From contig CAZGWD010000003.1 in NCBI GenBank assembly GCA_964529415.1, positions 62,001 to 126,000 of the forward strand: 64,000 bases of DNA. Reading direction: 5' to 3'. A program made the position numbers and the translations under genes. Below, piece by piece: positions 43,641-53,569 of this stretch; position 1 is the stretch's first letter; each line of letters opens with the position of its first letter. The notes under the pieces are model-generated. The model searched no databases. It had not been told where the DNA came from and saw only the letters and a list, made by a program, of their open reading frames with translations. Origin of the DNA: CAYMPH01 sp964529415 (GTDB lineage Bacteria; Spirochaetota; UBA4802; UBA5550).

Positions 43641-44245
43641 AAAAAACAATAGCAGCCATAATAATTTTATTATCTGCAATTTCATCATTAAAAGCTGAAG
43701 AAGAAGATATTGAAACGCGAATAAAGAAAAAACTTTTCGGCGGAGGAATGCAGGTTCATTTCGGCTATTCAAACATTACAACTCCGTATCAGAAAGTAAA
43801 CAGTTTGATTTTCGGTATAGGCGGAAGAGCCCATTTCAATGTATGGGATTATTTCAGAATAGGAATCGGCGGCGCAGCAACAAAAACCGATTACATGCCT
43901 TCATTTGCAGATGAAACTGGGATGAAAAGTTTTGTTGATATGGGATATGGAGGAATTACACTTGAGTTTAAATTTCATTATAAAAGATTTCTTTTTTCAG
44001 CTGGCGGCCTGATTGGAGGAGGATCATACACCAGTTTAATCCTGCTTTCAAAATCAGGATCGTCTTATAATACAGCATATACTGAAGGTGCAGCATTTGT
44101 AGGCATACCAATGATAACTTTCGAATTATTTATTACTGAGTCTCTTTCCGCAACTGTAATGTTCGATTATTTTTTAGGTTCAAAAGTTGTTGACGGGAAT
44201 CAGTACGGATTCAGAGGCCATATAGGCGTTATTTTCTATAAATAA
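43637..44245 (+). CDS. Predicted outer membrane beta-barrel protein
   Basis: 202 residues: signal peptide (KTIAAIIILLSAISSLKAEEE) and then about eight amphipathic strands, for example GMQVHFGYSNITTPY and YFRIGIGGAATKTDY, ending FRGHIGVIFYK. This is an OmpW/OmpX-size barrel common in spirochaete genomes. Translationally coupled to the secreted protein gene upstream. Confidence 0.65.
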   Translation: MKKTIAAIIILLSAISSLKAEEEDIETRIKKKLFGGGMQVHFGYSNITTPYQKVNSLIFGIGGRAHFNVWDYFRIGIGGAATKTDYMPSFADETGMKSFVDMGYGGITLEFKFHYKRFLFSAGGLIGGGSYTSLILLSKSGSSYNTAYTEGAAFVGIPMITFELFITESLSATVMFDYFLGSKVVDGNQYGFRGHIGVIFYK

Positions 44246-44268
44246 AAAATCAATAAAAGGAAAAACCA

Positions 44269-46278
44269 ATGTATAAAAATCTATTTAAACCGATTAAAAT
44301 AAATAATCTCGAAATTAAAAACAGAATAATATATCCGGCTCTCGGTCTGCTTTATTCTTATGATAAAAAAATAAATGACAAATATTCCAATTTCTACATT
44401 GAACGTGCGAAGGGCGGAGCAGGTATTGTTACTGTAGGACCTGTCGGGTTTGATAAATATGGTGCTGGCCTCTTTGCTCTTTCAATCGAAAATGATGAAT
44501 ATATTCCCTCTTTTAAAATTCTTTCTGACGGTATAAAAAATGAAGGGGCCAGATCGTGGATTCAGCTATACCATGCAGGAGCCTACACCAAGTCGGGATT
44601 TATCAGCGGTGAAAGGGCAATTGCTCCTTCAGAAATTCCATCAAGATATTCAAAGGAAACCCCGCGCGAAATGACAATTGATGACATTAAAACTGTTCAG
44701 GAAAATTTTGCTCTTGCAGCACTCAGGGCAAAAGAAGCAGGTTTTGACGGAGTTGAAATTATCGGCTCAGCCGGTTACCTCATAACACAGTTTTTATCTC
44801 CTTTGAAAAACCAGAGAAAAGATGAATACGGCGGAAGCTTTGAAAACAGGACAAGATTCGTCAAGGAGATCATTACCCTGATCCGGAAAAAAGTGGGAAA
44901 AGATTATCCTTTGTCCATACGAATGGCAGGAAACGATTTTGTTCCGGGCAGCAACACAAGCGCAGACACTCCGGCATTCGCAAGGGTGTACGAAGAGGCT
45001 GGAATAGATTTTATTAATGTAACAGGGGGCTGGCACGAGTCAAGGGTGCCGCAGCTTCCAATGGATCTGCCGAGAGCGGGACTGACATATCTTGCTGCCA
45101 ATATCAGAAAAAATGTTTCTATTCCTGTTGCTGCGTCAAACCGGATAACTGATCCTCATCTTGCAGACCAGCTTATAAATGACGGTGTTGCTGACATGAT
45201 ATGCCTTGGACGTGTACTGCTTGCCGATCCATACTGGCCGCAAAAAGCAATGGAAGGAAGAGAAAACGAAATACGCCCATGCGTTGCATGCTCACAGGGA
45301 TGCACGGATACGCTCTTCAATGGAAAACCGGTTTACTGCATCACCAATCCTTTATGCGGATTTGAAGGCGACAGAAAAATTACAGAAACCGCTGCCCCGA
45401 AAAAAGTTATGGTCATAGGCGCAGGGCCTGCAGGCATGGAAGCTGCAGTCACTGCAGCACAGGCAGGGCATGATGTTTCAATCTATGATAAAGCTGATGA
45501 TATAGGCGGGCAGCTTTGGATAGCAGGAACACCTCCGCACAAACAGGAACTATGGGAAATTGTTCATTACTACGACGAAATGCTTTTTTTAAATGATGTT
45601 GATGTTTATCTTGAAACAGAAGTCACTCCTGAACTGATAAAGGAAGCTAAACCTGATTTTATTATTTCCGCAGAGGGAGCTGAACCTGCTGTCCCGCCGA
45701 TCGACGGCATACGCAGCAGTGATGTTTTATCTTCATGGGAAGTTCTCAGAGACGACCCTATGCTCGGCCGGAATATTGCAGTAATAGGCGGAGGTGCAGT
45801 GGGTCTTGAAACTGCACATTTCCTTGCAGCAAAGGGTACGCTTTCTCCGGAATCAGTACATTTTCTTATCCGGCATGACGCGGAAACATGTGACAGATTA
45901 AAAGAGCTTGTTCATACGGGAACCAAGAATGTAACAGTATTTGAAATGCTGCCTAAAGCCGGCAATGGAATCGGCCGTTCAACAAAATGGGTAATTTTAG
46001 GAAATCTTGATCTGCATGGCGTAAAAACAATCACAGGTGCAAAAGTTCTTTCTATAAAAAACGGTCTTGTCACCTTTGAAAAAAGCGGCAAAACAGAATG
46101 CATTCAGTTTGATAATGTTATAAATGCCGCAGGTTCCAGGTCTGTTAAGAAAATTGCAGATGTTTTACCGTCACTTGGAATTCCATTTACTGTTGTCGGT
46201 GACAGTGTTAAGCCTGCTCAGATAGATGATGCAATCCATGGAGGTTTTTTTGCCGCTCTGGAGATTGATAAGAAATAA
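44269..46278 (+). CDS. NADH:flavin oxidoreductase with 4Fe-4S cluster (FadH/BaiCD/enoate reductase type)
   Basis: 669 residues. An old-yellow-enzyme TIM barrel (FKPIKINNLEIKNRIIYPALG, RAKEAGFDGVEIIGSAGYLITQFLSP, NQRKDEYGGSFENRTRF) binds FMN. CVACSQGCTDTL followed by CITN gives the CX2CX3CX11C cluster motif. The C-terminal half has two nucleotide folds, VMVIGAGPAGMEAA (FAD) and IAVIGGGAVGLETA (NAD(P)H). Reduces C=C bonds such as 2,4-dienoyl-CoA or enoates. Substrate not inferable; no fatty acid gene adjacent. Confidence 0.92.
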   Translation: MYKNLFKPIKINNLEIKNRIIYPALGLLYSYDKKINDKYSNFYIERAKGGAGIVTVGPVGFDKYGAGLFALSIENDEYIPSFKILSDGIKNEGARSWIQLYHAGAYTKSGFISGERAIAPSEIPSRYSKETPREMTIDDIKTVQENFALAALRAKEAGFDGVEIIGSAGYLITQFLSPLKNQRKDEYGGSFENRTRFVKEIITLIRKKVGKDYPLSIRMAGNDFVPGSNTSADTPAFARVYEEAGIDFINVTGGWHESRVPQLPMDLPRAGLTYLAANIRKNVSIPVAASNRITDPHLADQLINDGVADMICLGRVLLADPYWPQKAMEGRENEIRPCVACSQGCTDTLFNGKPVYCITNPLCGFEGDRKITETAAPKKVMVIGAGPAGMEAAVTAAQAGHDVSIYDKADDIGGQLWIAGTPPHKQELWEIVHYYDEMLFLNDVDVYLETEVTPELIKEAKPDFIISAEGAEPAVPPIDGIRSSDVLSSWEVLRDDPMLGRNIAVIGGGAVGLETAHFLAAKGTLSPESVHFLIRHDAETCDRLKELVHTGTKNVTVFEMLPKAGNGIGRSTKWVILGNLDLHGVKTITGAKVLSIKNGLVTFEKSGKTECIQFDNVINAAGSRSVKKIADVLPSLGIPFTVVGDSVKPAQIDDAIHGGFFAALEIDKK

Positions 46279-46281
46279 TAG

Positions 46282-46384
46282 TCTCGGCTCCGCACGATAT
46301 GTGTAAAATAATTCGCTCAACATGCGTAAGTTATTATTCGCATTACCAGCGAATTTTCTTTACGCTCATTGAGCAAAGCCGAGA
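46282..46384. repeat. TCTCGGCT-bounded palindromic element
   Basis: TCTCGGCT (46282-46289) and AGCCGAGA (46377-46384) form the outer arms. Inside, AATTCGCT pairs with AGCGAATT (46310-46317, 46348-46355) and ATGCG with CGCAT (46322-46326, 46339-46343). Nested hairpins without any ORF; a relative occurs at 54490-54632. Confidence 0.65.
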
Positions 46385-46559
46385 TGAACAGCATCAATAT
46401 ATTTGAAATAAAACCTCTGGTATTTTAATCTTTTACAAAATAAAAGAATAATATTGAATTTCGCTTTTCAATTTTAATAAAAAATAGTAGTAGTCAAAAA
46501 AACCCCTTCTGAAAAAATCGGCAAAAATACGAACTTATATATTATTAAGGAAACTTTGA

Positions 46560-48368
46560 ATGACTAAAATCAAAAATATTGCAATTATCGCTCACGTTGA
46601 CCATGGCAAAACCACACTTGTAGACGGAATACTGAAGCAGTCCGGCGTTTTCAGGGAAAACCAGAAAGTATCAGAAAGAATTATGGATTCTAATGACCTT
46701 GAAAAGGAAAAAGGAATTACCATATTTTCAAAAAACGCATCTTTTCCATATAAAGGATATAAAATAAATATTGTTGATACTCCAGGCCACGCGGATTTCG
46801 GGGGCGAGGTTCAGCGGATTTTAAAAATGGTGGATTCAGTTCTTCTGCTTGTGGATGCGTTCGAGGGTACAATGCCTCAGACAAAATATGTACTGAAAAA
46901 GGCACTTGAGTGCAATTTGAATCCTATTGTAGTTATAAACAAAATAGACCGCCCTAACAGCAGGCCACATGAAGTGCTGGATATGGTATTTGATCTGTTC
47001 ATTGAACTCAATGCCAGCGACAAGCAGCTTGATTTCCCTGTTGTGTATGCTTCTGCAAAAAACGGCATTGCAAAATATGAAATTGAAGATTCCAACGAAG
47101 ATATGATTCCGCTTTTTGAAACAATAATCAAACACGTAAAAGAACCAGACGGCAAAATAAACCTGCCTCTTCAATTTTTAGTTTCTGCCATAGATTACGA
47201 CAATTATATAGGCAGGATAGTAACAGGGAAAATCCACAACGGCCAGATTTCAACAGGTGAAGAAGTTGCTCTTATTAAAAAAGACAATACAGTTGCTATA
47301 AATAAAGTTACAAAACTTTTCGCTTATGAAGGTTTAGCCAGAACTGAAATTAAAAAAGCTTACGCAGGCGACATTGTATCCCTTTCAGGATTTGATATTA
47401 TTGATGTTGGCGAAACCATTGCAGACAGAAACAGTCCTGTTGCACTTCCTTTTATCGACATTGATGAACCTACTCTCTGCATGACATTTCTTGTAAATGA
47501 CTCTCCATTTATGGGGAAGGAAGGAAAATACGTTACATCCAGACAGATATGGGACAGGCTGCAGAGAGAGCTTAAAGCCAATATCAGCCTGAAGGTTGAG
47601 AAAACCGATTCTGCTGAAGCATTTATTGTTAAAGGCAGAGGCGAACTTCAGCTCGCAATTCTGATTGAAAATATGCGGAGAGAAGGATACGAATTTCAGG
47701 TTTCAAAACCGGAAGTTATCTACAAGCAGATAGACGGCAAAAAACATGAACCAATGGAGCTTGCCATGGTTGATGTAGGTGATGATTTTGTCGGAGTTGT
47801 TATAGAGAAGATGGGAGTCCGTAAAGGTGAAATGGTCAATATGGTTCAGGGAACAGACGGATACACACGCCTTGAATTTAAAATTCCATCAAGAGGACTT
47901 GTAGGCTTCCGTGGGGAATTTCTGACTGATACGCGCGGAACAGGTATTCTCAATCACAGCTTTTTTGATTACGAACCATACAGAGGACCGATTCCTACAC
48001 GGAACAAAGGCGTTCTTGTGGCATTTGAACCAGGCACATGCATGGCATACGCGCTTGACAGCATTCAGGAAAGAGGCATCCTGTTCATTAGCCCCGGAGC
48101 CCAGGTTTACGAAGGAATGGTTGTAGGTGAAAACAACCGCGAAGAGGATCTCGTTGTAAATGTCTGCAAGACCAAAAAACTCACAAACATGAGAGCTTCC
48201 GGATCAGAAGAGGCAGTGAGACTTCCCACACCAAGAAAATTCAGCCTGGAACAGTCTCTTGAATATATAGAAGATGATGAGCTCCTGGAAGTAACACCTC
48301 AGAATATTCGAATGAGAAAAAAAGTTCTGGATAAAAATAACAGGAAAAAATCAGAGAAGACTTCCTGA
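46560..48368 (+). CDS. typA: Translational GTPase TypA/BipA
   Basis: 602 residues. G1 AHVDHGKTTLVDGIL, switch II DTPGHADFGGEV, G4 NKIDRP, then the TypA-specific domains (RGLVGFRGEFLTDTRGTGIL, YALDSIQERGILFISPGAQVYEGM, NVCKTKKLTNMRASGSE). It acts in ribosome assembly and stress adaptation. Standard length, no anomalies. Confidence 0.97.
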   Translation: MTKIKNIAIIAHVDHGKTTLVDGILKQSGVFRENQKVSERIMDSNDLEKEKGITIFSKNASFPYKGYKINIVDTPGHADFGGEVQRILKMVDSVLLLVDAFEGTMPQTKYVLKKALECNLNPIVVINKIDRPNSRPHEVLDMVFDLFIELNASDKQLDFPVVYASAKNGIAKYEIEDSNEDMIPLFETIIKHVKEPDGKINLPLQFLVSAIDYDNYIGRIVTGKIHNGQISTGEEVALIKKDNTVAINKVTKLFAYEGLARTEIKKAYAGDIVSLSGFDIIDVGETIADRNSPVALPFIDIDEPTLCMTFLVNDSPFMGKEGKYVTSRQIWDRLQRELKANISLKVEKTDSAEAFIVKGRGELQLAILIENMRREGYEFQVSKPEVIYKQIDGKKHEPMELAMVDVGDDFVGVVIEKMGVRKGEMVNMVQGTDGYTRLEFKIPSRGLVGFRGEFLTDTRGTGILNHSFFDYEPYRGPIPTRNKGVLVAFEPGTCMAYALDSIQERGILFISPGAQVYEGMVVGENNREEDLVVNVCKTKKLTNMRASGSEEAVRLPTPRKFSLEQSLEYIEDDELLEVTPQNIRMRKKVLDKNNRKKSEKTS

Positions 48369-48428
48369 TATATCCCCTCGGGATGCTTGGAGCTTTTAAA
48401 AATTATCTCTGCGATAGCCGGTATTGAG

Positions 48429-48974
48429 TTAAGCCTGCGCTTTCATTATTTTTCTGAAACCAAAATACCTTTTTAAAAAAATCAGCAGCGAAATTATAAT
48501 CAGGAACCATTTGATTGATGCAGTTATTGAGGCTGCAAGGATGATATAGTCATTATAGAATCTGTTAACAAGAATATAGATATGTATTGAATTTTCGATC
48601 ATATCAAAAACTGCTGCAATAAATGGAAGAATAAACAGTTTCTGACCGAGCCGGGAAAAAGTTTTTCCGTATTCCAGAAGTTTAAACTCTGCAATAATCA
48701 TGCCCCCTGCAATGAGAAGAGAATATGTCACAGTATAAAAATAATCGATCCAGATTGTTTTTAAAAAAAGATCAACCCCGTAATCGCCCCAGAGAGAAAT
48801 GATTCTCAGAAAACTTTCTTTTGTAAAAGATAACTGAAGATACGAGACGCCCATGCCTGAAGGGCCGGCTGTCATATTATCAATTTTAACAAGAATTAGC
48901 GTTAAAACAAGAGAAGACGCAATAGAGAAAAACAAAACGCTTTTTTTGGTAAGAAATAATTTGAATTTCTCCAT
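48429..48974 (-). CDS. Hypothetical four-helix membrane protein
   Basis: 181 residues with four hydrophobic segments (about 10-30, 75-95, 108-130, 140-165). The stretch FLKTIWIDYFYTVTYSLLIAGGMI and DMIENSIHIYIL are notable. It starts directly after the stop of the 1011-residue protein gene on the same strand (gap 0), so the two form an operon. No known family recognised. Confidence 0.55.
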   Translation of the reverse strand: MEKFKLFLTKKSVLFFSIASSLVLTLILVKIDNMTAGPSGMGVSYLQLSFTKESFLRIISLWGDYGVDLFLKTIWIDYFYTVTYSLLIAGGMIIAEFKLLEYGKTFSRLGQKLFILPFIAAVFDMIENSIHIYILVNRFYNDYIILAASITASIKWFLIIISLLIFLKRYFGFRKIMKAQA

Positions 48975-51900
48975 TTATTTTTTTTCCTCTGGATTTTCTC
49001 CAGAGCCGTCTACCTTGTATTTGCTCAATTCTTCGTCTTTAATCCGCATATCATAAGCAGATTTATTTATAGGCAGAGGGATTCTTTCATCGTTTTCCAC
49101 ATCATTCTCATTTTTATTTTCCGGAGGCTGCAAAGAAGAAGCTCTTTCAGACTCTTTTTCTTTTTTTATTTTAAAAATTTTATTCTGAATATTTATATCA
49201 TTCGGATCCTGTATGTTCGCTTTTAAAAAATAATTTTCAGCTTCAGAATTGTTGCCGAGCTGTTCATATGACAGCCCCAGATGAAGATACAAGGATGCAG
49301 ATACTTCACGCTGGGTTAAAGCCCTCTGCAGATAATTAACCGCTTCCTGAAAATTTCCTGTAGTAAAATACAGAATACCCATCTGATAAAGAACCTTCCC
49401 GTCCTCATTTTTAAGCTTGAGCGCGTTTTGCAGATATTTAAAGGAATTTTCGATATCCTGCAGAGTTACAGACATAATGCCCATTCTGTAATTGGCCTCG
49501 AAATTTGATGGGTTCATATTTAAAATAGCAGAATAAAGCTTCCTGGCATCGTCCCATTTTTTCAGCTGCTCAAAGCGAAGCGCTGCGTTATAATAATATT
49601 CTTCTTTATAAGAATACATTATACTCATATATTCCTTAAGCATTATATGATAATCTGCAAGCTTTCTAAGCTCAAAAAGCAGCGAAGTTTCAAGTTCATA
49701 ATTTTCAGCCGCCTCGGCAAGTTCGGTTTTCTTAAGAGTTTTAAGAATATTTTCATCAGCCTGAAAACTGTTTCTCATATTCATTATAAATGTTCCGGAT
49801 TGTGAATCAGATAAAGAATTTGTAAATGCTGATATGTTCATTGCAGAAGGCAGATTATTGAATGTTTCATAACACGAACCTGATCTGTATTTTTTTAAAT
49901 AATAAAATCTGTCCATGTCATCCGGCTGGAGTGTTTTTAAAATCTCATCCGGATTTGATCCGGCAAAGTGAGACAGAACATGCAGCTCACTGTAAAAAAT
50001 TTTCTGCATATCCGGATAATTTTTAAAAAGATCCGCAACACGGGCAATGGAACTTTCAGTAATTTTCAAAGAAGCATCATCATCAGATGAATAAATTACA
50101 AGAATATTTGAAAAAATATAAACAGCGCTGTTTTTAAAAGAAGACTGTATTCCCTTTAAAGCTGAAGATAAAAATTCTTTTCTGCAAGTTGTAAGATTAA
50201 ATGAAACAGCGTAAATACCGCCTTTAGCAAGATTGGATTTTATTATTCTGTAATACTCAGGCGTAAATCTGAAATAGTTTTTTGTCTGATCAAGAATATT
50301 CGGAATATCAAAAATCATACGGAAAGTATTCTGATTTTTGTGGATATACTGCAACAGATCGTCATTGTCTGCAAAATACTTCTGATTTCCTGAATATGGC
50401 AGATTGTAAAAATCAACCAGCTCAAGAGGCACTGTATTCAGACACAAAGAGCTTTTGAAATATGCGATTCCGGGATTCCGGAAAAACATCTGATTTCCGT
50501 CTATAAAAAGAATCCTGTCTTCTTTAATGTTCTTTACATACAATGCTGCCGGAACCAGGGATCTTTTAAAATTTCTTATAATGCTGTCTGAAATTTTAAA
50601 AACTTCCTCATCATTTACATAAACCGAACCGGTTGTTTTAATATATGGGGAATTGTAATTTACATTCTGCAGCAAATCAAAATTGCGCGTATTTCCCGCG
50701 TAAATCGTTCCGTTAAGCAGGGTCTTGAAATATAAATGATTCATTATAATCAGAGGTATAAAAAAAAGAATAAACGCGAACATTACTCCTTTCTTATAGA
50801 TAGGAATATTTTTATTTGCAAGATACACTGCAGGCAGCATAAGATTCACAGCGATTATGGCATATATGGATAAAAAATATACTGCGAATGAAAATGTAAC
50901 AAAACTCAGGGCAACAAGTACAGGCACCGGCATCACAATCATTGAAATATCGAGTATATTAAATCTTTTCTGATGCGGATATTTTACAGTAATATTTTCA
51001 ATTGTATGATACATCGAAAAACCGAAAATCAGCGAACACGGAGCAAACAGCGCAGAAGCAGCCTTGAAAGATAATGTTCCATATAAATTATTGATAAGTA
51101 TTATAAACCCCAGAAAAAATGCTGGAAATATCATTTCAGTATAAATATGCCAGTAGTACTTCTTTAAAAATCGTCCCAGAAAAAAACCAATACACATTAA
51201 AATCAGCAATATTATTGGAAAAGCAAACTGTATATAATTGAGAGTCCCGTAATATTTAAGTATTGTAACAAAACCAAAATATGAATAAATCAGAATATAG
51301 GTAAAATTGAGATATGAAAAAATAAGTTCCTCATTTTTAACAGTATCCGGTTTTTCTTCAAATTCATCCCTGAAGTGCTTTGCAATAATCGGATCAGGAT
51401 TATATTGCAGATAAAAAACAAACATAAGCGGTATAAGCCCGATGCAGAGGATAGCCGGAAGAAATACAGGCAATGCAGCATAAACTATTCCCGCATAAAT
51501 TGCTATTCCGAGGGATACCCCGCCCAGCAAACTGAATAAAAAATTATAAACTGCAGCTTTTTCATCTATAAAATCACCGCATGAAACTTTTAACAGATAA
51601 TGAAGTTTTATGCCTGCAATTAAACCGAAGAAAAAAATGAGAACCGGTATTATATACTGATTAATAAAAAAAAGTGATATTAAAGGCTCACTTTGGGCAG
51701 TGCTGATAAAAGCTCTGAAAAAAAATACAGCGGCAAAAATAATAAATAATACTTCAGCAGCTACATAAACAACCCTGATTTTTTTGAAAACAGTGAAAAG
51801 TAATCTGCCTGAAAGATTTCCGGCGAATATCCCGATTATAAAAGTTAAAAGAACAATTTTTACAATCTGCAGATAAAAGAAGTAATATTTCAGATTAAAA

Positions 51901-52010
51901 ACAATTGATGTTAAAATATAAGCTGATATAGCAAGTGTGATTAAAACAATTATATATATATATTTTCGCTGTTTCACATCGGAATAGCTGTATTCTTTTA
52001 AAAAACTCAT
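48975..52010 (-). CDS. Large membrane protein with degenerate spermidine-synthase-like region and C-terminal TPRs
   Basis: 1011 residues. The first 430 hold about 14 helices arranged like an MFS-type/membrane-bound spermidine synthase. Next comes a soluble region resembling a spermidine-synthase Rossmann core with a worn-down SAM site (DRILFIDGNQMFFRNPGIAY, YRIIKSNLAKGGIYAVSF), probably not catalytic. TPRs occupy about 800-950 (WDDARKLYSAILNMNPSNFEANYRMG, YLHLGLSYEQLGNNSEAENYF), then a Lys/Glu tail. The fusion looks spirochaete-specific. It may be a membrane scaffold; no function is claimed. Confidence 0.65.
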   Translation of the reverse strand: MSFLKEYSYSDVKQRKYIYIIVLITLAISAYILTSIVFNLKYYFFYLQIVKIVLLTFIIGIFAGNLSGRLLFTVFKKIRVVYVAAEVLFIIFAAVFFFRAFISTAQSEPLISLFFINQYIIPVLIFFFGLIAGIKLHYLLKVSCGDFIDEKAAVYNFLFSLLGGVSLGIAIYAGIVYAALPVFLPAILCIGLIPLMFVFYLQYNPDPIIAKHFRDEFEEKPDTVKNEELIFSYLNFTYILIYSYFGFVTILKYYGTLNYIQFAFPIILLILMCIGFFLGRFLKKYYWHIYTEMIFPAFFLGFIILINNLYGTLSFKAASALFAPCSLIFGFSMYHTIENITVKYPHQKRFNILDISMIVMPVPVLVALSFVTFSFAVYFLSIYAIIAVNLMLPAVYLANKNIPIYKKGVMFAFILFFIPLIIMNHLYFKTLLNGTIYAGNTRNFDLLQNVNYNSPYIKTTGSVYVNDEEVFKISDSIIRNFKRSLVPAALYVKNIKEDRILFIDGNQMFFRNPGIAYFKSSLCLNTVPLELVDFYNLPYSGNQKYFADNDDLLQYIHKNQNTFRMIFDIPNILDQTKNYFRFTPEYYRIIKSNLAKGGIYAVSFNLTTCRKEFLSSALKGIQSSFKNSAVYIFSNILVIYSSDDDASLKITESSIARVADLFKNYPDMQKIFYSELHVLSHFAGSNPDEILKTLQPDDMDRFYYLKKYRSGSCYETFNNLPSAMNISAFTNSLSDSQSGTFIMNMRNSFQADENILKTLKKTELAEAAENYELETSLLFELRKLADYHIMLKEYMSIMYSYKEEYYYNAALRFEQLKKWDDARKLYSAILNMNPSNFEANYRMGIMSVTLQDIENSFKYLQNALKLKNEDGKVLYQMGILYFTTGNFQEAVNYLQRALTQREVSASLYLHLGLSYEQLGNNSEAENYFLKANIQDPNDINIQNKIFKIKKEKESERASSLQPPENKNENDVENDERIPLPINKSAYDMRIKDEELSKYKVDGSGENPEEKK

Positions 52011-52488
52011 TTATTTTTCCTGTTTTAAAATAATTTCTGCCAAATTAACTCGATTAGACAATAAATAGTTATATTTTTCAATTGTTTTTCTTAAAAAAGC
52101 CCAATTAAATTTGTTTATAGCAGAGTATTTGAATGAGTTTATAGAAAGAATTTACATTTAACCTGTAGAAAGTTTAAGCTCTGACCCCGCTTTACCAGGT
52201 TTAATATCATGCCAAATCAACAAAAAAAAAATAAATATCTAATGGAAAAATTTTCATGTGCCGAAATTAAGAATAAGGGAAATTCTGCTTAAAAAACACT
52301 TATAACCTCTATCACATCAATATTTAATCATAAAATCAAATAATCGCCAATAATGATCTAAAAACGTCAATAAACGGCTTAAATATTAGGTTAAGCCGAT
52401 CCGAACTTATAGAAGTAAGGGATAAAAACCACCTCTTACAACAGCAAGGATGCTGTTAAAAAACAAAAGATTCAAGGAGGAATCTACC
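52011..52488. other. Flagellin upstream region
   Basis: 478 bases, no ORF of note. It contains the inverted repeat/sigma-28-like motif described at 52375-52402 and, closer to the gene, a 7-bp hairpin (AACAGCA, AGGA, TGCTGTT, 52440-52457) just before the AAGGAGG ribosome site. The long leader probably allows translational control of flagellin. Confidence 0.5.
52375..52402 (+). promoter_or_regulatory. Inverted repeat overlapping a sigma-28-like -10 of flaB1
   Basis: CGGCTTAA (52375-52382) and TTAAGCCG (52391-52398) form an 8-bp inverted repeat. The right arm runs into GCCGATCC (52395-52402), close to the sigma-28 -10 GCCGATAA. The nearest TAAA-like -35 (TTAAATAT, 52379) is 3 bases too close, so the assignment is tentative; the repeat may be an operator. 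Confidence 0.35.
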
Positions 52489-53334
52489 ATGATTATCAAT
52501 CACAATATGTCAGCTATTAATACCAATAGGGTATTAAAATTCCAGCACTGGAATGTAACAAAAGACATGGAAAGTCTATCATCCGGCATGAGAATTAACA
52601 AAGCCGGCGATGACGCTTCTGGTCTTGCTGTATCTGAGAAAATGAGAACTCAGGTTTCAGGATTAAGACAGGCTGAGAGAAATACTGAAGACGGTATGTC
52701 TTTCATTCAGACTACTGAAGGATATCTTGACCAGTCAAATGCAATAATCCAGAGAATGAGGGTTCTCGCAATTCAATCTTCAAACGGTATTTATACACCT
52801 GAGGACAGACAGCTTATTCAGGTTGAAATATCTGCTCTTGTAGACGAAGTGGATAGAATTGCTTCATCTGGCGAATTCAACAAAATGAAACTTCTCCAGG
52901 GAGATTTTTCAAGAACCAGCAGATCATCTTCAATGTGGTTCCACATGGGCGCAAACATGCATCAGAGAGAAAGAGTTTACATTGGAACAATGACTTCAAG
53001 AGCTCTTTTACTAAAAGACGCAGCAGGCAAACCTGTTACTCTGTCTACTCCTGAAGCAGCAAACAGAAACATCGGTATATTTGATGCAGCTCTTCACAAA
53101 ATTGCAAAACAAAGAGCTGACCTCGGTGCTTATTTCAACAGACTTGAATATGCAGCTAAGGGCCTCATGGCAGCTTATGAGAACATTCAGGCTTCTGAAA
53201 GCCGTATCAGAGACGCAGATATGGCAGAGAGCATGGTTAATCTTACCAAAAACCAGGTTCTTACTCAGAGCGGTACTGCAATGCTTGCTCAGGCAAATCA
53301 GAAATCTCAATCAATACTTCAGTTACTCAGATAG
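52489..53334 (+). CDS. flaB: Flagellin, spirochaete FlaB type (copy 1)
   Basis: 281 residues from ATG 52489 (MIINHNMSAINTNRVL), behind AAGGAGG; an upstream ATG at 52450 adds a non-flagellin leader and is rejected. The N-terminal block SSGMRINKAGDDASGLAVSE and C-terminal ESRIRDADMAESMV are conserved flagellin ends. The short middle with WFHMGANMHQRERVYIGTM is the FlaB hallmark of the periplasmic flagellar core. Secreted by the flagellar type III system, no signal peptide. Followed by a strong hairpin terminator. Confidence 0.97.
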   Translation: MIINHNMSAINTNRVLKFQHWNVTKDMESLSSGMRINKAGDDASGLAVSEKMRTQVSGLRQAERNTEDGMSFIQTTEGYLDQSNAIIQRMRVLAIQSSNGIYTPEDRQLIQVEISALVDEVDRIASSGEFNKMKLLQGDFSRTSRSSSMWFHMGANMHQRERVYIGTMTSRALLLKDAAGKPVTLSTPEAANRNIGIFDAALHKIAKQRADLGAYFNRLEYAAKGLMAAYENIQASESRIRDADMAESMVNLTKNQVLTQSGTAMLAQANQKSQSILQLLR

Positions 53335-53342
53335 TAAAATTT

Positions 53343-53368
53343 ATGCCGCCGGTTAATACCGGCGGCAT
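53343..53368 (+). terminator. Rho-independent-like terminator of flaB1
   Basis: ATGCCGCCGG, loop TTAATA, CCGGCGGCAT, then TTTTG. 10-bp GC-rich stem 9 bases after the stop codon. Confidence 0.8.
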
Positions 53369-53506
53369 TTTGTTCTTTGAAAATCAGTCTCATGCCGGCA
53401 TCAAAAATATATATAGAGACCGGTTGTTTGCTGTAAGCATCAGCTTCTGAATTGCACCAGAGCCTGATGGTTGCAGCAATGCACCCGGGTATTCCCAAAA
53501 AACGCT

Positions 53507-53533
53507 TAAAACCTGGTATCAAACGCCTGATAA
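53507..53533 (+). promoter_or_regulatory. Candidate sigma-28 promoter of flaB2
   Basis: TAAA (53507-53510), 15 bases, CCTGATAA (53526-53533), which matches the GCCGATAA consensus at 6 of 8 positions with exact spacing. Ribosome site and ATG follow 25-36 bases later. Confidence 0.4.
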
Positions 53534-53569
53534 GGAAATCGGGCTCACAAAAACAAAGGAGTGTTCACT

